From the NCBI GenBank assembly GCA_963817735.1, contig CAWFPP010000013.1, positions 62,001-126,000 of the forward strand: DNA of 64,000 bases, given 5' to 3'. The notes beneath the pieces were generated by a model. It was not told the DNA's origin, did no database searches, and saw only the letters and a program-made list of their open reading frames with translations. How positions within the stretch are numbered: position 1 is the stretch's first letter; the number at the start of each line of letters is the position of its first letter. Below, one piece after another: positions 1 to 7,794 of the stretch. The translations under genes were made by a program, and so were the position numbers. Source of the DNA: Bog-473 sp963817735. Lineage in GTDB: Bacteria > Actinomycetota > Acidimicrobiia > Acidimicrobiales > RAAP-2.

Positions 1-2
1 TG

Positions 3-1730
3 GCCACGCTCCCGACCCTGGCCATCGAGACGCGCGACGGCGGGACGATCACCGCGCTCGCCCGCCCGCCGCGCCGGCTGGTGGACTCATATCTCGACAG
101 CGAGGACTGGCGCATCGCCCGGGCCGGCTTCGTCGTGCGCACCCGGCGCCGCGGCCGGCACGACGAGATCACCCTGAAGGACACCCGGCCGGCCGAGGGC
201 AGCGGTCTCCGCCAACGCCTGGAGGTCACCGAGGTCCTCCCCGCGTCCGGGTTGGAGGCCCTGGGAGCCCAAGGTCCGGTCGGGCGCCGTCTGCGGGCCA
301 TCGTCGGTTCCCGCCGGCTGCGCGAGGTGCTCCAGGTCCGCACGCGCCGGCGTCCCTTCGCGCTGCGGATCGGCGGGGTCGACGTGGCGGAGATCGCTCT
401 CGACGACACCATGATCGTCGTCGGCACCGGGCAGCGCCCCATGCAGCTGCGGCGCGTCGAGGTCGAGGTCCATCCCGACTGGCTCGACGGGCTGGAGCCA
501 ATTGTGGAGCAACTACGTACGTCGTGCGGGCTCCAACCGGCGCGGCTCTCCAAGTTCGAAGCCGGATTGTTGGCGCTCGGCGAGGAGATCCCCGGCACCC
601 CGGACCTGGGGCCGACCGAGGTCTCCGCCACCTCCACCATGGGGGACCTCGCCTTCGCCGTGCTGCGGCGCCAACTTGCCGTCTTGCGGGCCAAGGAGCC
701 GGGCACGCGGCTGGGTGAAGACCCCGAAGAGCTGCACGACATGCGGGTCGCCACGCGGCGCCTGCGGGCCGCCTTTGCCCTGTTCGAAGGCGTGCTCCCC
801 GTCCGGGCCCAGGTCTTCCGGGAAGAGCTCGGGTGGCTGGCCCGCCTGCTTGGCGCGGTGCGCGACCTCGACGTGCAATTGGAGGGCCTGGCCGGTATGT
901 CGCCCGGCGTCATCGACACGTCCACCGGATTTGCGCTCAACGAGCCCGATCCCCTGGCCGAGTTGGCGGCGCTTCTCGGGCGCGAGCGCGCCGTGGCCCG
1001 CAGCGACATGTTGAACGGGCTCGACTCCGTCCGCTGGGATCGCTTGGCCAAGGGCCTCACCGCCATGGCGCAGCAGGGACCGGCGCGCCGTTCGCTGGCC
1101 ACTCGGGTGCCGGCTGCCATCGGCCTGCCCGACTTGGTCCTGACGCGCTACGAGAAGGTGAGCAAGGCGGCCAGGCGGGCGAAGCGGTCCGGCGTGGTGA
1201 CGGACTTCCACGCCCTGCGCATCCGTTGCAAGCGGCTGCGCTACGCCCTCGAGTTCGGCAGCGACGTCTACGGCGGGCGGACCTCCCGCTTCGTGCGCGA
1301 GCTGACGGTGCTGCAGGACGAGCTCGGCGAGATGCACGACGCCGAGGTGGCGTCGCTCCAACTCGCCGCGCTGGCGACGGGGGAGGCGCACCTGCCACCG
1401 GCCACCGTTTTCATGATGGGCGGTGTGGCCGAACAGCACCGGCGCCAGGTGAACCGGCTCCTCAAACGACTGCCCGGCGAGCTCCCCCGCATCCGAGGCC
1501 GGGCCTGGCGTGAGCTGCGCGATCTGATGGAGCACCGGCGGGCCGAAGCGGAGGCCGCCCAGCCCCCTGTCCGCACCACGCTGCGCGCGCTTCCCCGGCC
1601 GCAACCTCAGACCGAGCCGCGGGACGTGGCGGCGGATCCGCCGGCCACCGACCCCGGACCGATCCACGCCGCCGTCGTGCCGGGTCTCACGGCCCTGGAA
1701 CCGCCACCGCAGTCAGGCCAGGGGGAATGA
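3..1730 (+). CDS. CYTH-CHAD domain protein, 5' end cut by window
   Basis: The frame is open from base 3, and the codons before the first in-window GTG (81) already read like the family, so the gene begins upstream of the window. The first ~165 residues after the GTG look like the rest of a CYTH (triphosphate tunnel) domain, with alternating basic and acidic strands such as ARAGFVVRTRRR. From about residue 185 a CHAD domain follows, with the helix LHDMRVATRRLRAAF and, in its second half, ALRIRCKRLRYALEF; these His/Arg-rich faces bind polyphosphate in studied CHAD proteins. The last ~60 residues are Pro-rich and probably disordered. Inferred role: binding or handling inorganic polyphosphate. 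The stop overlaps the end of the convergent EthD gene by 18 bp. Confidence 0.85.
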   Translation, partial: ATLPTLAIETRDGGTITALARPPRRLVDSYLDSEDWRIARAGFVVRTRRRGRHDEITLKDTRPAEGSGLRQRLEVTEVLPASGLEALGAQGPVGRRLRAIVGSRRLREVLQVRTRRRPFALRIGGVDVAEIALDDTMIVVGTGQRPMQLRRVEVEVHPDWLDGLEPIVEQLRTSCGLQPARLSKFEAGLLALGEEIPGTPDLGPTEVSATSTMGDLAFAVLRRQLAVLRAKEPGTRLGEDPEELHDMRVATRRLRAAFALFEGVLPVRAQVFREELGWLARLLGAVRDLDVQLEGLAGMSPGVIDTSTGFALNEPDPLAELAALLGRERAVARSDMLNGLDSVRWDRLAKGLTAMAQQGPARRSLATRVPAAIGLPDLVLTRYEKVSKAARRAKRSGVVTDFHALRIRCKRLRYALEFGSDVYGGRTSRFVRELTVLQDELGEMHDAEVASLQLAALATGEAHLPPATVFMMGGVAEQHRRQVNRLLKRLPGELPRIRGRAWRELRDLMEHRRAEAEAAQPPVRTTLRALPRPQPQTEPRDVAADPPATDPGPIHAAVVPGLTALEPPPQSGQGE

Positions 1731-2081
1731 ACCCGCGTCGTCTCCCATGACGACGCGGGGATGCTCGGTGACGATGAAGTGCAGCTTGTCGGTGTCGAGG
1801 AAGTTGCCGATGTCGGCCCAGATGTCGGGGAAGTCCGGCTCCCCCATGTGGGCCCGGTATGCGTCCATGTCCTCGAACCATTGCACCGTCACCCCGTCGA
1901 AACCGGTGTCGTCGTCACCGTTGTAGTCGTCGAGCGGCCGCGGATGCTGCTCGTAGCGCACCACGTGGCTCCCGCTCTTGCTCGCCACGATGAGCGGGCC
2001 GTGCACGTCCTTCCAGTAAGCGTGGAACTGCGCCGGTGTCAGACCGTCCTTGCGCCGCAGCAGGCATGTGAGCCTGACCAT
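1713..2081 (-). CDS. EthD domain protein
   Basis: 122-residue protein of the dimeric alpha/beta-barrel EthD family (ferredoxin-like fold). It opens with MVRLTCLLRRKDGLT followed by FHAYWKDVHGPL, the typical EthD helix. Family members are small cofactor-free proteins linked to degradation of ethers, polyketides or aromatics; the substrate here is unknown. I start at the ATG at 2081 because AGGAGGT sits at 2085-2091, just upstream; a longer frame starting at 2111 has no such site. Transcribed toward the CHAD gene and overlapping its last 18 bp. Confidence 0.75.
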   Translation of the reverse strand: MVRLTCLLRRKDGLTPAQFHAYWKDVHGPLIVASKSGSHVVRYEQHPRPLDDYNGDDDTGFDGVTVQWFEDMDAYRAHMGEPDFPDIWADIGNFLDTDKLHFIVTEHPRVVMGDDAGSFPLA

Positions 2082-2157
2082 GGGACCTCCTGTCGGGTGT
2101 GGCGCCGGCACGGTTGACCCTGCCGGCGTCTCCGCAGGCTATCGGCGGCCCCGGGCC

Positions 2158-3618
2158 TCAGGGGAGGGAGAGGGTCAGTCCGGAGCCCGAGCCGCTCGTG
2201 CCGACGCCGACCGAGACGCCGCCTACCGAGACCGGCGGGGTGCTGACCGGCAGAGGCACGGCCGGAAGCGGCACCGTCACCGTGGTCGTGGTCGTCGTGG
2301 TGCTCGTCGATGTGGTCGAACCGCTCGTGGTACCGCCCGAGGCGCTCCCCGCAGGGGTCGTCGCCTTGCCGCCGGCCGACGCGGTGACGGGCAGGCTCGG
2401 CACCAAGCTCCCACTGCCGCTTCCACTTCCGCTGCCCACGATGGGGAGCGAGGGAATCGTGCCCGTCCCGCCCGTCCCGCCCGTGGCGCCCGTCCCGCCC
2501 GTGGCGGCCGCGGTGACGCCGTCGAGCAGCGCGGCAATGGCGCCCGTGCCCGACAGCAGGGACGTGCCCGTGCCGCTGACACCCGGCAGGCCGCTGCCCG
2601 CCGTGCCGAGCCCAGGGATCCCACCGAGCTCACCGAGTCCACCCAGTCCACCCAGTCCACCCAGTCCACCCAGTCCACCCAGTCCACCCAATCCCTCGAG
2701 CTCACCCAAGCCACCCAGACCGGGCAGGCCCGGCAGCCCCGCCAGGCCCGGGAGGCCCAAGGACGGGAGCCCGCCGGCGGGCAGCGGGAGGGAGGTGATC
2801 GGCATGAGCGAGCCCAGATCGGCCAGGGTCCCGGTCACGTCGGTGATCACATCGGTCAGGGAAGGCACGAGGGTGCTGAGTTCCTCGGTGGGGTCGCTCG
2901 GCAGAGTGCCCACGCTGCCGAGCGCGCCGGTGAGGCTCCCGACGACACAACCGAGCCCGAGGTCGCTCGTGGTTGCCGTGCAGCCGGATCCGTTCCCGCT
3001 CCCCGCACCGCTCCCCGCACCGCTGCCCGCACTCGCCCCCGCGCCCGCGTCGCTCCCGCTGCCGGCACCGGACAGGTCGGCCAGGGTGGCCGTCGTCGCG
3101 CCCGGTGTGCCGGACTGCACCGTCAGCCACTGCAACGGCGCGGCGTTCTGGGTCAGTGAGCCCGACAGCGCCGTCAGCGCCGCGGTCACCACCGCCTCCG
3201 TGCCACTCGCGGACGCGGCGTCCTGGTTGACGCCGCCGGCCGCCGACTGGTCCGGCGAGACGGACGAGGCGAGTGAGTGTGCGGCGGCAGGGTTGACCGT
3301 GAAATAGCCGCCGAGGCCACCGAGGAAGGCTCCCGCCGCCGCGCAGGCCAGCCCCCCGGCTCCCACCATGACGGCGTTGCGGTAGCGCGCGAACCCCCTC
3401 GGTCTCTCGCCCTCCGCAGGTGCTTCCTCGACGGCCGCCGGCAGCGGCTTGGCTTCGAACTCGTCATGGATCGGCGCGTCGGCGGCGGTCATGTGCAGCC
3501 GGTACGGCCGCGCCGCCTCGGGGAGCGTCGGCCCGGCCTCGGGCGCCGCGTGCTTGCCCCTGGAGCTGAACTCCCCCCGGAGCACCTCGTCGTACATGTC
3601 GTTCAGGTTCGCCGTCAT
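2158..3618 (-). CDS. Membrane-anchored Gly/Ser/Thr-rich surface protein, unknown function
   Basis: 486 residues, no family recognised. Residues 1-80 are a charged, presumably cytoplasmic region; one hydrophobic segment spans about 81-106; the remaining ~380 residues are low-complexity Gly, Ser, Thr, Ala and Leu, presumably outside the cell. Residues ~309-326 are a run of Gly-Leu-Gly triplets encoded by a 9-bp tandem repeat, and a poly-Thr/Ser stretch lies near the C terminus. There is no cleavable signal peptide and no LPxTG-like tail. It is the last of three same-strand genes after an anchor protein and a sortase, so it probably belongs to a cell-envelope cluster. ATG start with a purine-rich GGAGGAGG stretch just upstream. 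Confidence 0.6.
   Translation of the reverse strand: MTANLNDMYDEVLRGEFSSRGKHAAPEAGPTLPEAARPYRLHMTAADAPIHDEFEAKPLPAAVEEAPAEGERPRGFARYRNAVMVGAGGLACAAAGAFLGGLGGYFTVNPAAAHSLASSVSPDQSAAGGVNQDAASASGTEAVVTAALTALSGSLTQNAAPLQWLTVQSGTPGATTATLADLSGAGSGSDAGAGASAGSGAGSGAGSGNGSGCTATTSDLGLGCVVGSLTGALGSVGTLPSDPTEELSTLVPSLTDVITDVTGTLADLGSLMPITSLPLPAGGLPSLGLPGLAGLPGLPGLGGLGELEGLGGLGGLGGLGGLGGLGGLGELGGIPGLGTAGSGLPGVSGTGTSLLSGTGAIAALLDGVTAAATGGTGATGGTGGTGTIPSLPIVGSGSGSGSGSLVPSLPVTASAGGKATTPAGSASGGTTSGSTTSTSTTTTTTTVTVPLPAVPLPVSTPPVSVGGVSVGVGTSGSGSGLTLSLP
2641..2694. repeat. 9-bp minisatellite, 5 perfect copies plus one variant
   Basis: The unit ACCCAGTCC (plus strand) is repeated at 2641, 2650, 2659, 2668 and 2677 without change, and once more at 2686 with one substitution. 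On the minus strand each unit encodes Gly-Leu-Gly within the Gly-rich membrane protein. The unit is a multiple of three, so copy-number change would lengthen or shorten the protein without shifting frame. Confidence 0.95.
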
Positions 3619-3731
3619 GCCTCCTCCTCCCCTACGCCCCTCTCCGGGCCCTCATGGTGGAAACGGGCCAGCGCACCCGTCCTTGCGATTCCTCTGGGGG
3701 CTCCCGCCCCGGCCCGGAATGCCGGGGCGGC

Positions 3732-5096
3732 TCACGCGAAGCTCCAGCTCCCGATGGTCACGACAGAGCCGTGAACAGGAAGAACGACCGTCATGGCGTG
3801 CTCGCCCGGAGCGGGTCCCCCCGAGAGGGTCACGGAGGTGCGCAGGACCACCTGGTCGGGGCTCCCGTCCGACGAGTCGATCTCCACGTTGAGCGGGGTG
3901 TCGTGCCCGGTGACCGCCGCGCCGGCCAATTGGGGGGGCATGGGCAGGCCGGGCGCCATGGCTGTCCACCACGCGGTCTGGCGCTGGGCGCTGGCATGCA
4001 GACCGCCGAAGTACGTCTCGAGTGCGGCTGCCTCCAAGGAGAGCGGGCCGGGCGACTGCGCGAAGGCGACAGATGCGTCCACCAGGCTCATGGTCCCCAT
4101 GGGGGCCTCGTTCTGCTCGAGCGTCAGACCCTGCGCCTGCAACGCCTGCGGCGCCGACGTCCGGTAATCGGTGGACGAAACGGTGCGCACGAACTGCGCG
4201 CCCGGGTCGAGGTTGGCGCCCTTGGTGGCCGCGCCCACTTCGGTGGCCCTGATGAGCAGTCGGTCCGGGGTGAAGAAGAGTGCGTTGGGGGGCCAACAGG
4301 TGTCGAGCACCAAGCTGGGCCCCGTTGTGCTCGATACCGCCGAGCCCGCCGGGACGACCTGCTGGTTGCCCACCCGGAACTGCACCGTGTTGCACGCCGT
4401 CTGGTACGTGATCAGGTCGCCCGCCTTGAGCTCGTCGAGGTGCACGAAGTAGCTCACGTCGTGAGCCAGGAAGACCGCGGCGCCGTCCACCCCGGGCCAC
4501 ACCGACTGGGGGTCGTGCCCGACGGCCACATTGAGCTCCTGGTCGTCGGTGCCCTCCTCCACCGGCGCGCTGAGGTGGAGTGCCGGAACGGTGAGGATGC
4601 CTGACAGCTGGCCCGGGCGGACGCCGGCCACCTGGCAGGAGGCACCGTGGCTCTCGCGTGCGATCCTGGCCATGTCGGCGCGCTCGCTGCTGATCAGGAC
4701 GCCCCGCGCGTGGTCCTGGTGCTCTTGGTGCGCCAGCGCGTAGCTCGCCGCGAACACGGCGACGAAGAGCAGGACCACACCGACGAGCGTGATGCCGACC
4801 CGCCGCAGATCGCGGAGCGCCTTCACTGCTCTGTCTCTGTCCTTGCGTCTGCGAGCCGGAGTGCGTCCGACTGCACCTGCTCGGAGCGGGGTTCCGCCAC
4901 CCCGCCCCGAGCAGTTCGCAGCACCGGTTCCCGCTGCATCTGCCTCTCCCTCCAGATCCTCCGAAGATCTTTCCTGCGTCGTCCCGCTGTGTGCCCTGTT
5001 GCCCTGGCCCTCTCTGTCGTGGCCCTCGTGGCCCTCGTGGCCCTCGTTGCCCTCGTGGCCCTCGTTGCCCTCGTGGCGACCGGCGTGACGGAACAT
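3732..5096 (-). CDS. Class E-like sortase with long C-terminal extension
   Basis: Predicted membrane transpeptidase that cleaves a sorting signal and attaches the protein to the cell wall. A hydrophobic segment at about residues 101-122 anchors it; the catalytic domain follows, with His212 (FLAHDVSYF), Cys267 (LVLDTCWPP) and Arg279 (PDRLLIRA), the His-Cys-Arg triad of sortases. Two features are unusual: a 170-residue beta-rich extension after the catalytic Arg, where class E sortases normally end, and an N-terminal His-Glu-Gly repeat from a 9-bp minisatellite. The start is uncertain; the ATG at 5096 has no strong ribosome-binding site and the true start may be nearer the membrane segment. It lies 152 bp after its likely substrate. 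Confidence 0.8.
   Translation of the reverse strand: MFRHAGRHEGNEGHEGNEGHEGHEGHDREGQGNRAHSGTTQERSSEDLEGEADAAGTGAANCSGRGGGTPLRAGAVGRTPARRRKDRDRAVKALRDLRRVGITLVGVVLLFVAVFAASYALAHQEHQDHARGVLISSERADMARIARESHGASCQVAGVRPGQLSGILTVPALHLSAPVEEGTDDQELNVAVGHDPQSVWPGVDGAAVFLAHDVSYFVHLDELKAGDLITYQTACNTVQFRVGNQQVVPAGSAVSSTTGPSLVLDTCWPPNALFFTPDRLLIRATEVGAATKGANLDPGAQFVRTVSSTDYRTSAPQALQAQGLTLEQNEAPMGTMSLVDASVAFAQSPGPLSLEAAALETYFGGLHASAQRQTAWWTAMAPGLPMPPQLAGAAVTGHDTPLNVEIDSSDGSPDQVVLRTSVTLSGGPAPGEHAMTVVLPVHGSVVTIGSWSFA
5022..5075. repeat. 9-bp minisatellite, 6 copies
   Basis: The plus-strand unit GCCCTCGTG or GCCCTCGTT is repeated six times from 5022 to 5075 with only the last base varying. If the sortase frame extends this far, the units encode His-Glu-Gly or Asn-Glu-Gly triplets near its N terminus. 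Confidence 0.93.
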
Positions 5097-5239
5097 GCCG
5101 GCCGCCGGGCGTCAGTGGTCCGTCGTGCTGCGCTGGTGTGGCCGCCGCCGGGCCGGCCCCCGAGACCGGAGGGGGAACGGAGGAGGTCCCGAAGGCCGGG
5201 CCCGGTGGCGCTCCGCCGTCCGACCCCGAAGGGATCGGC

Positions 5240-5263
5240 CGTGGTGGCTCATGAGCCACCACG
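5240..5263. repeat. Perfect 24-bp palindrome over a stop codon
   Basis: Each 12-bp half is CGTGGTGGCTCA and its reverse complement, with no loop bases. The TGA of the upstream anchor-protein gene (5249-5251) lies inside it. It could be a terminator-like hairpin between this gene and the sortase gene, or a dimeric protein-binding site. There is no T-tract on either side, so intrinsic termination is not well supported. Confidence 0.9.
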
Positions 5264-6865
5264 ACGGCGGAGGGGTGAGCTGAGAGATCGAGCGAGCGAG
5301 GCGACACGCCGGCGGCCGATGAGCAGCAAGCCGGCCAGACCCATGCCCGCCAGCAGAAAGACGGGCAGGGTCCCCGCCCAGAACTCGCCGGTGTGCACGG
5401 TGGTCACGCCGGGCACGGCCGCCGGAGCCGCCACCGGCACGGCGGCCGGTGTGGCCGGTGTGGCCGGAGTGGCGGGCGAGGTGGCGACGGCCGGCGTGGC
5501 GTTGGTCGAGCTGCCCGTCGCGCTGACGTCACCGACGTTGAGCCCGATGCCGCCCTCGAGGGCGCTGAGAAGGCCGACGTTGACGACGCCCACCTTGGCG
5601 CTGGCCGTCGTGCCGGGGGCCGAGGTGTCACACGTGAGCAGGTTCCCGTCGGGGTTGTAGTCGATGATCCCCGTCAGGAGGCTCCCCAGTGCCGAGCCCA
5701 GCGCGCTGCTGGCCCCGGCCTGCGCCAGGATCTCGTTGACCAGGCTGGTCAGCTGCGTGATGTTGACGAACGTCGGCAGCGAGCCGCTGGTCGAGTAGGA
5801 GACCAGTCCGGCATTGCAGCTGGGCGTCACCGTCCCGGTGCTGCGGTCGAGCGCCACCGCCGCGGTCGTGGGCGCCACCTGCAGATCGGCCAGGCCGAAG
5901 AGATTGACCTCAAGGGTGTTCTGCGTCACCGAGTCGGTCACGACGTTGCCGCTGGTGCTCACCGACGAGGTCGACCCGCCGAGCTGAATTATCAGTGGCT
6001 CCAGAGCGGCCGCGTTGCTGCCGGTGAGACCGAGCACCTGATTGAGGATCCCCGTGACGAGACCCGTCACGGGCGACGTGCCGCCGGCGGCGTCGAGCTG
6101 GCTCAGTAGTCCGCTCAGGACGGAACACTCGCCGCTGAGGCTGCTGCCCCCGGCGACGCTGCTCGGGTTGAGGGCCAGATTGGCCGGCAGGATCCCGTTG
6201 ACGGTGCCGAGCAGCGACTGGACGGACGACGGAAGCGGGCTCGAGTTGGATCCCGCCGTGCCCGAGGCGGCCGGGACGTCGTCGCATACAGACGAAGCCG
6301 ACGGCAAGGAACCGCCGATCAGGCTCTGCAGGAAGTCGGTCAGGCTCAGGCTGATCGACACCTTGGCCAGGCTCCCGGCGCCGTTGGCGGTGGGGTTCCC
6401 GTTGCCGTCCACGGAAGCCGACGCGCTGCCGCACGTGACGTCGACGTCGATGAGGGGCGTATTGAGCGGAATCGGACAGGCGCTCGATCCGGTGGGGCTG
6501 GCCGTCACACCGTTCCCCGAGGCCACCGCATCCTGTGTGGAGGACGACGCCAGACCGGACAGGGACGAGGACGCACTCGTCGGGCACGGGTTGGTGGACG
6601 ACGCGGTCGAGAGGCAGGCACCGGTGCCGGACGCCTCGGCCATCGGTGCGTTGCTGGCGTCGGCCTCCGAGCCGCCACCGGCAAACTGCAGGGTGTTGAG
6701 GAGGTCGAGCGACACAAAGCCACCGTTGGACTGGACGCTCCAGGTGTTGCTCTGCGCGCCCGCAGTCGACGAGATGGCGGCCAGCAGCATCATGGCCACC
6801 AGCCCCACCGCGGCGATCCTCACCCCACCCCTCATCCGATACCCCTGACCGTCCGTCCGCCACAC
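5249..6865 (-). CDS. Secreted, C-terminally anchored cell-wall protein
   Basis: 538 residues. Residues ~11-37 form a signal peptide (RMRGGVRIAAVGLVAMMLL, cleavage probably after STAGA). The body is Ser/Thr/Gly/Val-rich with few charges, as in extracellular anchor proteins. The C terminus has sortase-substrate layout: Thr-Val-His-Thr-Gly-Glu at 489-494, a hydrophobic stretch at about 500-516, then Arg-Arg-Arg and a basic tail. The motif differs from LPxTG. It is followed on the same strand by the sortase gene, which supports an enzyme-substrate pair. Start: GTG at 6865 preceded by GAGGAG; an ATG at 6835 preceded by AGGGG is equally plausible and gives a shorter signal peptide. Function of the body is unknown. 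Confidence 0.72.
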   Translation of the reverse strand: MWRTDGQGYRMRGGVRIAAVGLVAMMLLAAISSTAGAQSNTWSVQSNGGFVSLDLLNTLQFAGGGSEADASNAPMAEASGTGACLSTASSTNPCPTSASSSLSGLASSSTQDAVASGNGVTASPTGSSACPIPLNTPLIDVDVTCGSASASVDGNGNPTANGAGSLAKVSISLSLTDFLQSLIGGSLPSASSVCDDVPAASGTAGSNSSPLPSSVQSLLGTVNGILPANLALNPSSVAGGSSLSGECSVLSGLLSQLDAAGGTSPVTGLVTGILNQVLGLTGSNAAALEPLIIQLGGSTSSVSTSGNVVTDSVTQNTLEVNLFGLADLQVAPTTAAVALDRSTGTVTPSCNAGLVSYSTSGSLPTFVNITQLTSLVNEILAQAGASSALGSALGSLLTGIIDYNPDGNLLTCDTSAPGTTASAKVGVVNVGLLSALEGGIGLNVGDVSATGSSTNATPAVATSPATPATPATPAAVPVAAPAAVPGVTTVHTGEFWAGTLPVFLLAGMGLAGLLLIGRRRVASLARSLSSPLRRRGGS

Positions 6866-7031
6866 GGAGGACTCCTCTGCCTACGGGGATGAAACGGGGC
6901 ACTCTGGCGAACCTTGCGCCGCCCTGAGAACAATTCGAGTTGAGATACCCCCGTGTGGGGCGCCTCCCGTGCAGAACGCTTCCCGGGCAGGTCAGCGGGG
7001 CAACGCCGGTCGTCCCGTACTGTGTTCCGAA

Positions 7032-7781
7032 ATGCCCGCGTCCCACGTCGTGCTGCTCCTGCTGGCGGGGCTCGGTGCCGGCATCTTCAACGGCGTGGCC
7101 GGCGGCGGAAGCCTGATTTCCTTCCCGATCCTGCTCGGGCTGGGCTACCCGGCCCTGACGGCGAACATCACCAACACCATCGGGATCTGGCCCGGCTACC
7201 TGGCCTCCGCGGCCGGCTTCCGCCGCGAGATCGGCGACCAGTCCCGGCGTCTGCTCCGCCTGACCCCCGTTGCCCTGGCGGGTGGGATCACCGGTGCACT
7301 GCTCCTCCTCACGACATCCGCGGCGACCTTCGACGACGTGGTGCCCTGGCTGGTCCTGGGGGCCGCCGCGCTGTTCGCCGCCCAACCGGCGCTGCGGCGG
7401 GCCCTGGACCGCGGCGCCGCGCACCCCCGCACCCGTCCCGTCCTTCTGGTGACCGGCGTCTTCGCGGCCTCGGTCTACGGCGGCTACTTCGGTGCCGCCA
7501 TGGGCGTCATGTTCCTCGCCATCTTGGGCCTGGCCCTCCCCCTCTCGCTGGCCCACACGAGCGGGCTGCGCGCCGTGCTGTCGATGATCGTCAACGGCAT
7601 CGCCGCCGTCGTCTTCCTCATTCATGGCGGGCTCGCCTGGGAGGCGGTGGGGTTGCTGGCCGCCGGCAGTCTCGTCGGCGGCTACGCCGGAGCGCGACTG
7701 GCTCTGGCGCTGCCGGCACCCGCATTGCGCGTGGTGGTGATCCTCATTGCGGTGGGCACCGCGGTGAAGCTGCTCACCTGA
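7032..7781 (+). CDS. TauE/SafE-family sulfite or anion exporter
   Basis: 249-residue polytopic membrane protein of the TSUP family. The N-terminal GLGAGIFNGVAGGGSLISFP is the family's first repeat motif, and a second, GVFAASVYGGYFGAAMGVMF, begins the C-terminal half, giving the usual two-fold internal repeat with about eight membrane segments. Members export sulfite, sulfoacetate or related anions; the substrate cannot be read from sequence. I start at the ATG at 7032 rather than the GTG at 6969. TACTGT (7018-7023) lies 8 nt upstream and no Shine-Dalgarno is seen, so the mRNA may be leaderless. It converges with the pxpBC gene, 13 bp away. Confidence 0.8.
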   Translation: MPASHVVLLLLAGLGAGIFNGVAGGGSLISFPILLGLGYPALTANITNTIGIWPGYLASAAGFRREIGDQSRRLLRLTPVALAGGITGALLLLTTSAATFDDVVPWLVLGAAALFAAQPALRRALDRGAAHPRTRPVLLVTGVFAASVYGGYFGAAMGVMFLAILGLALPLSLAHTSGLRAVLSMIVNGIAAVVFLIHGGLAWEAVGLLAAGSLVGGYAGARLALALPAPALRVVVILIAVGTAVKLLT

Positions 7782-7794
7782 CGACGGCGCCGGG

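Noticed and set aside
2277..2714. Frame with Asp-Trp-Val repeats opposite the Gly-rich membrane protein
   Set aside because: Only a translation of the 9-bp minisatellite in another frame; no start context or domain.
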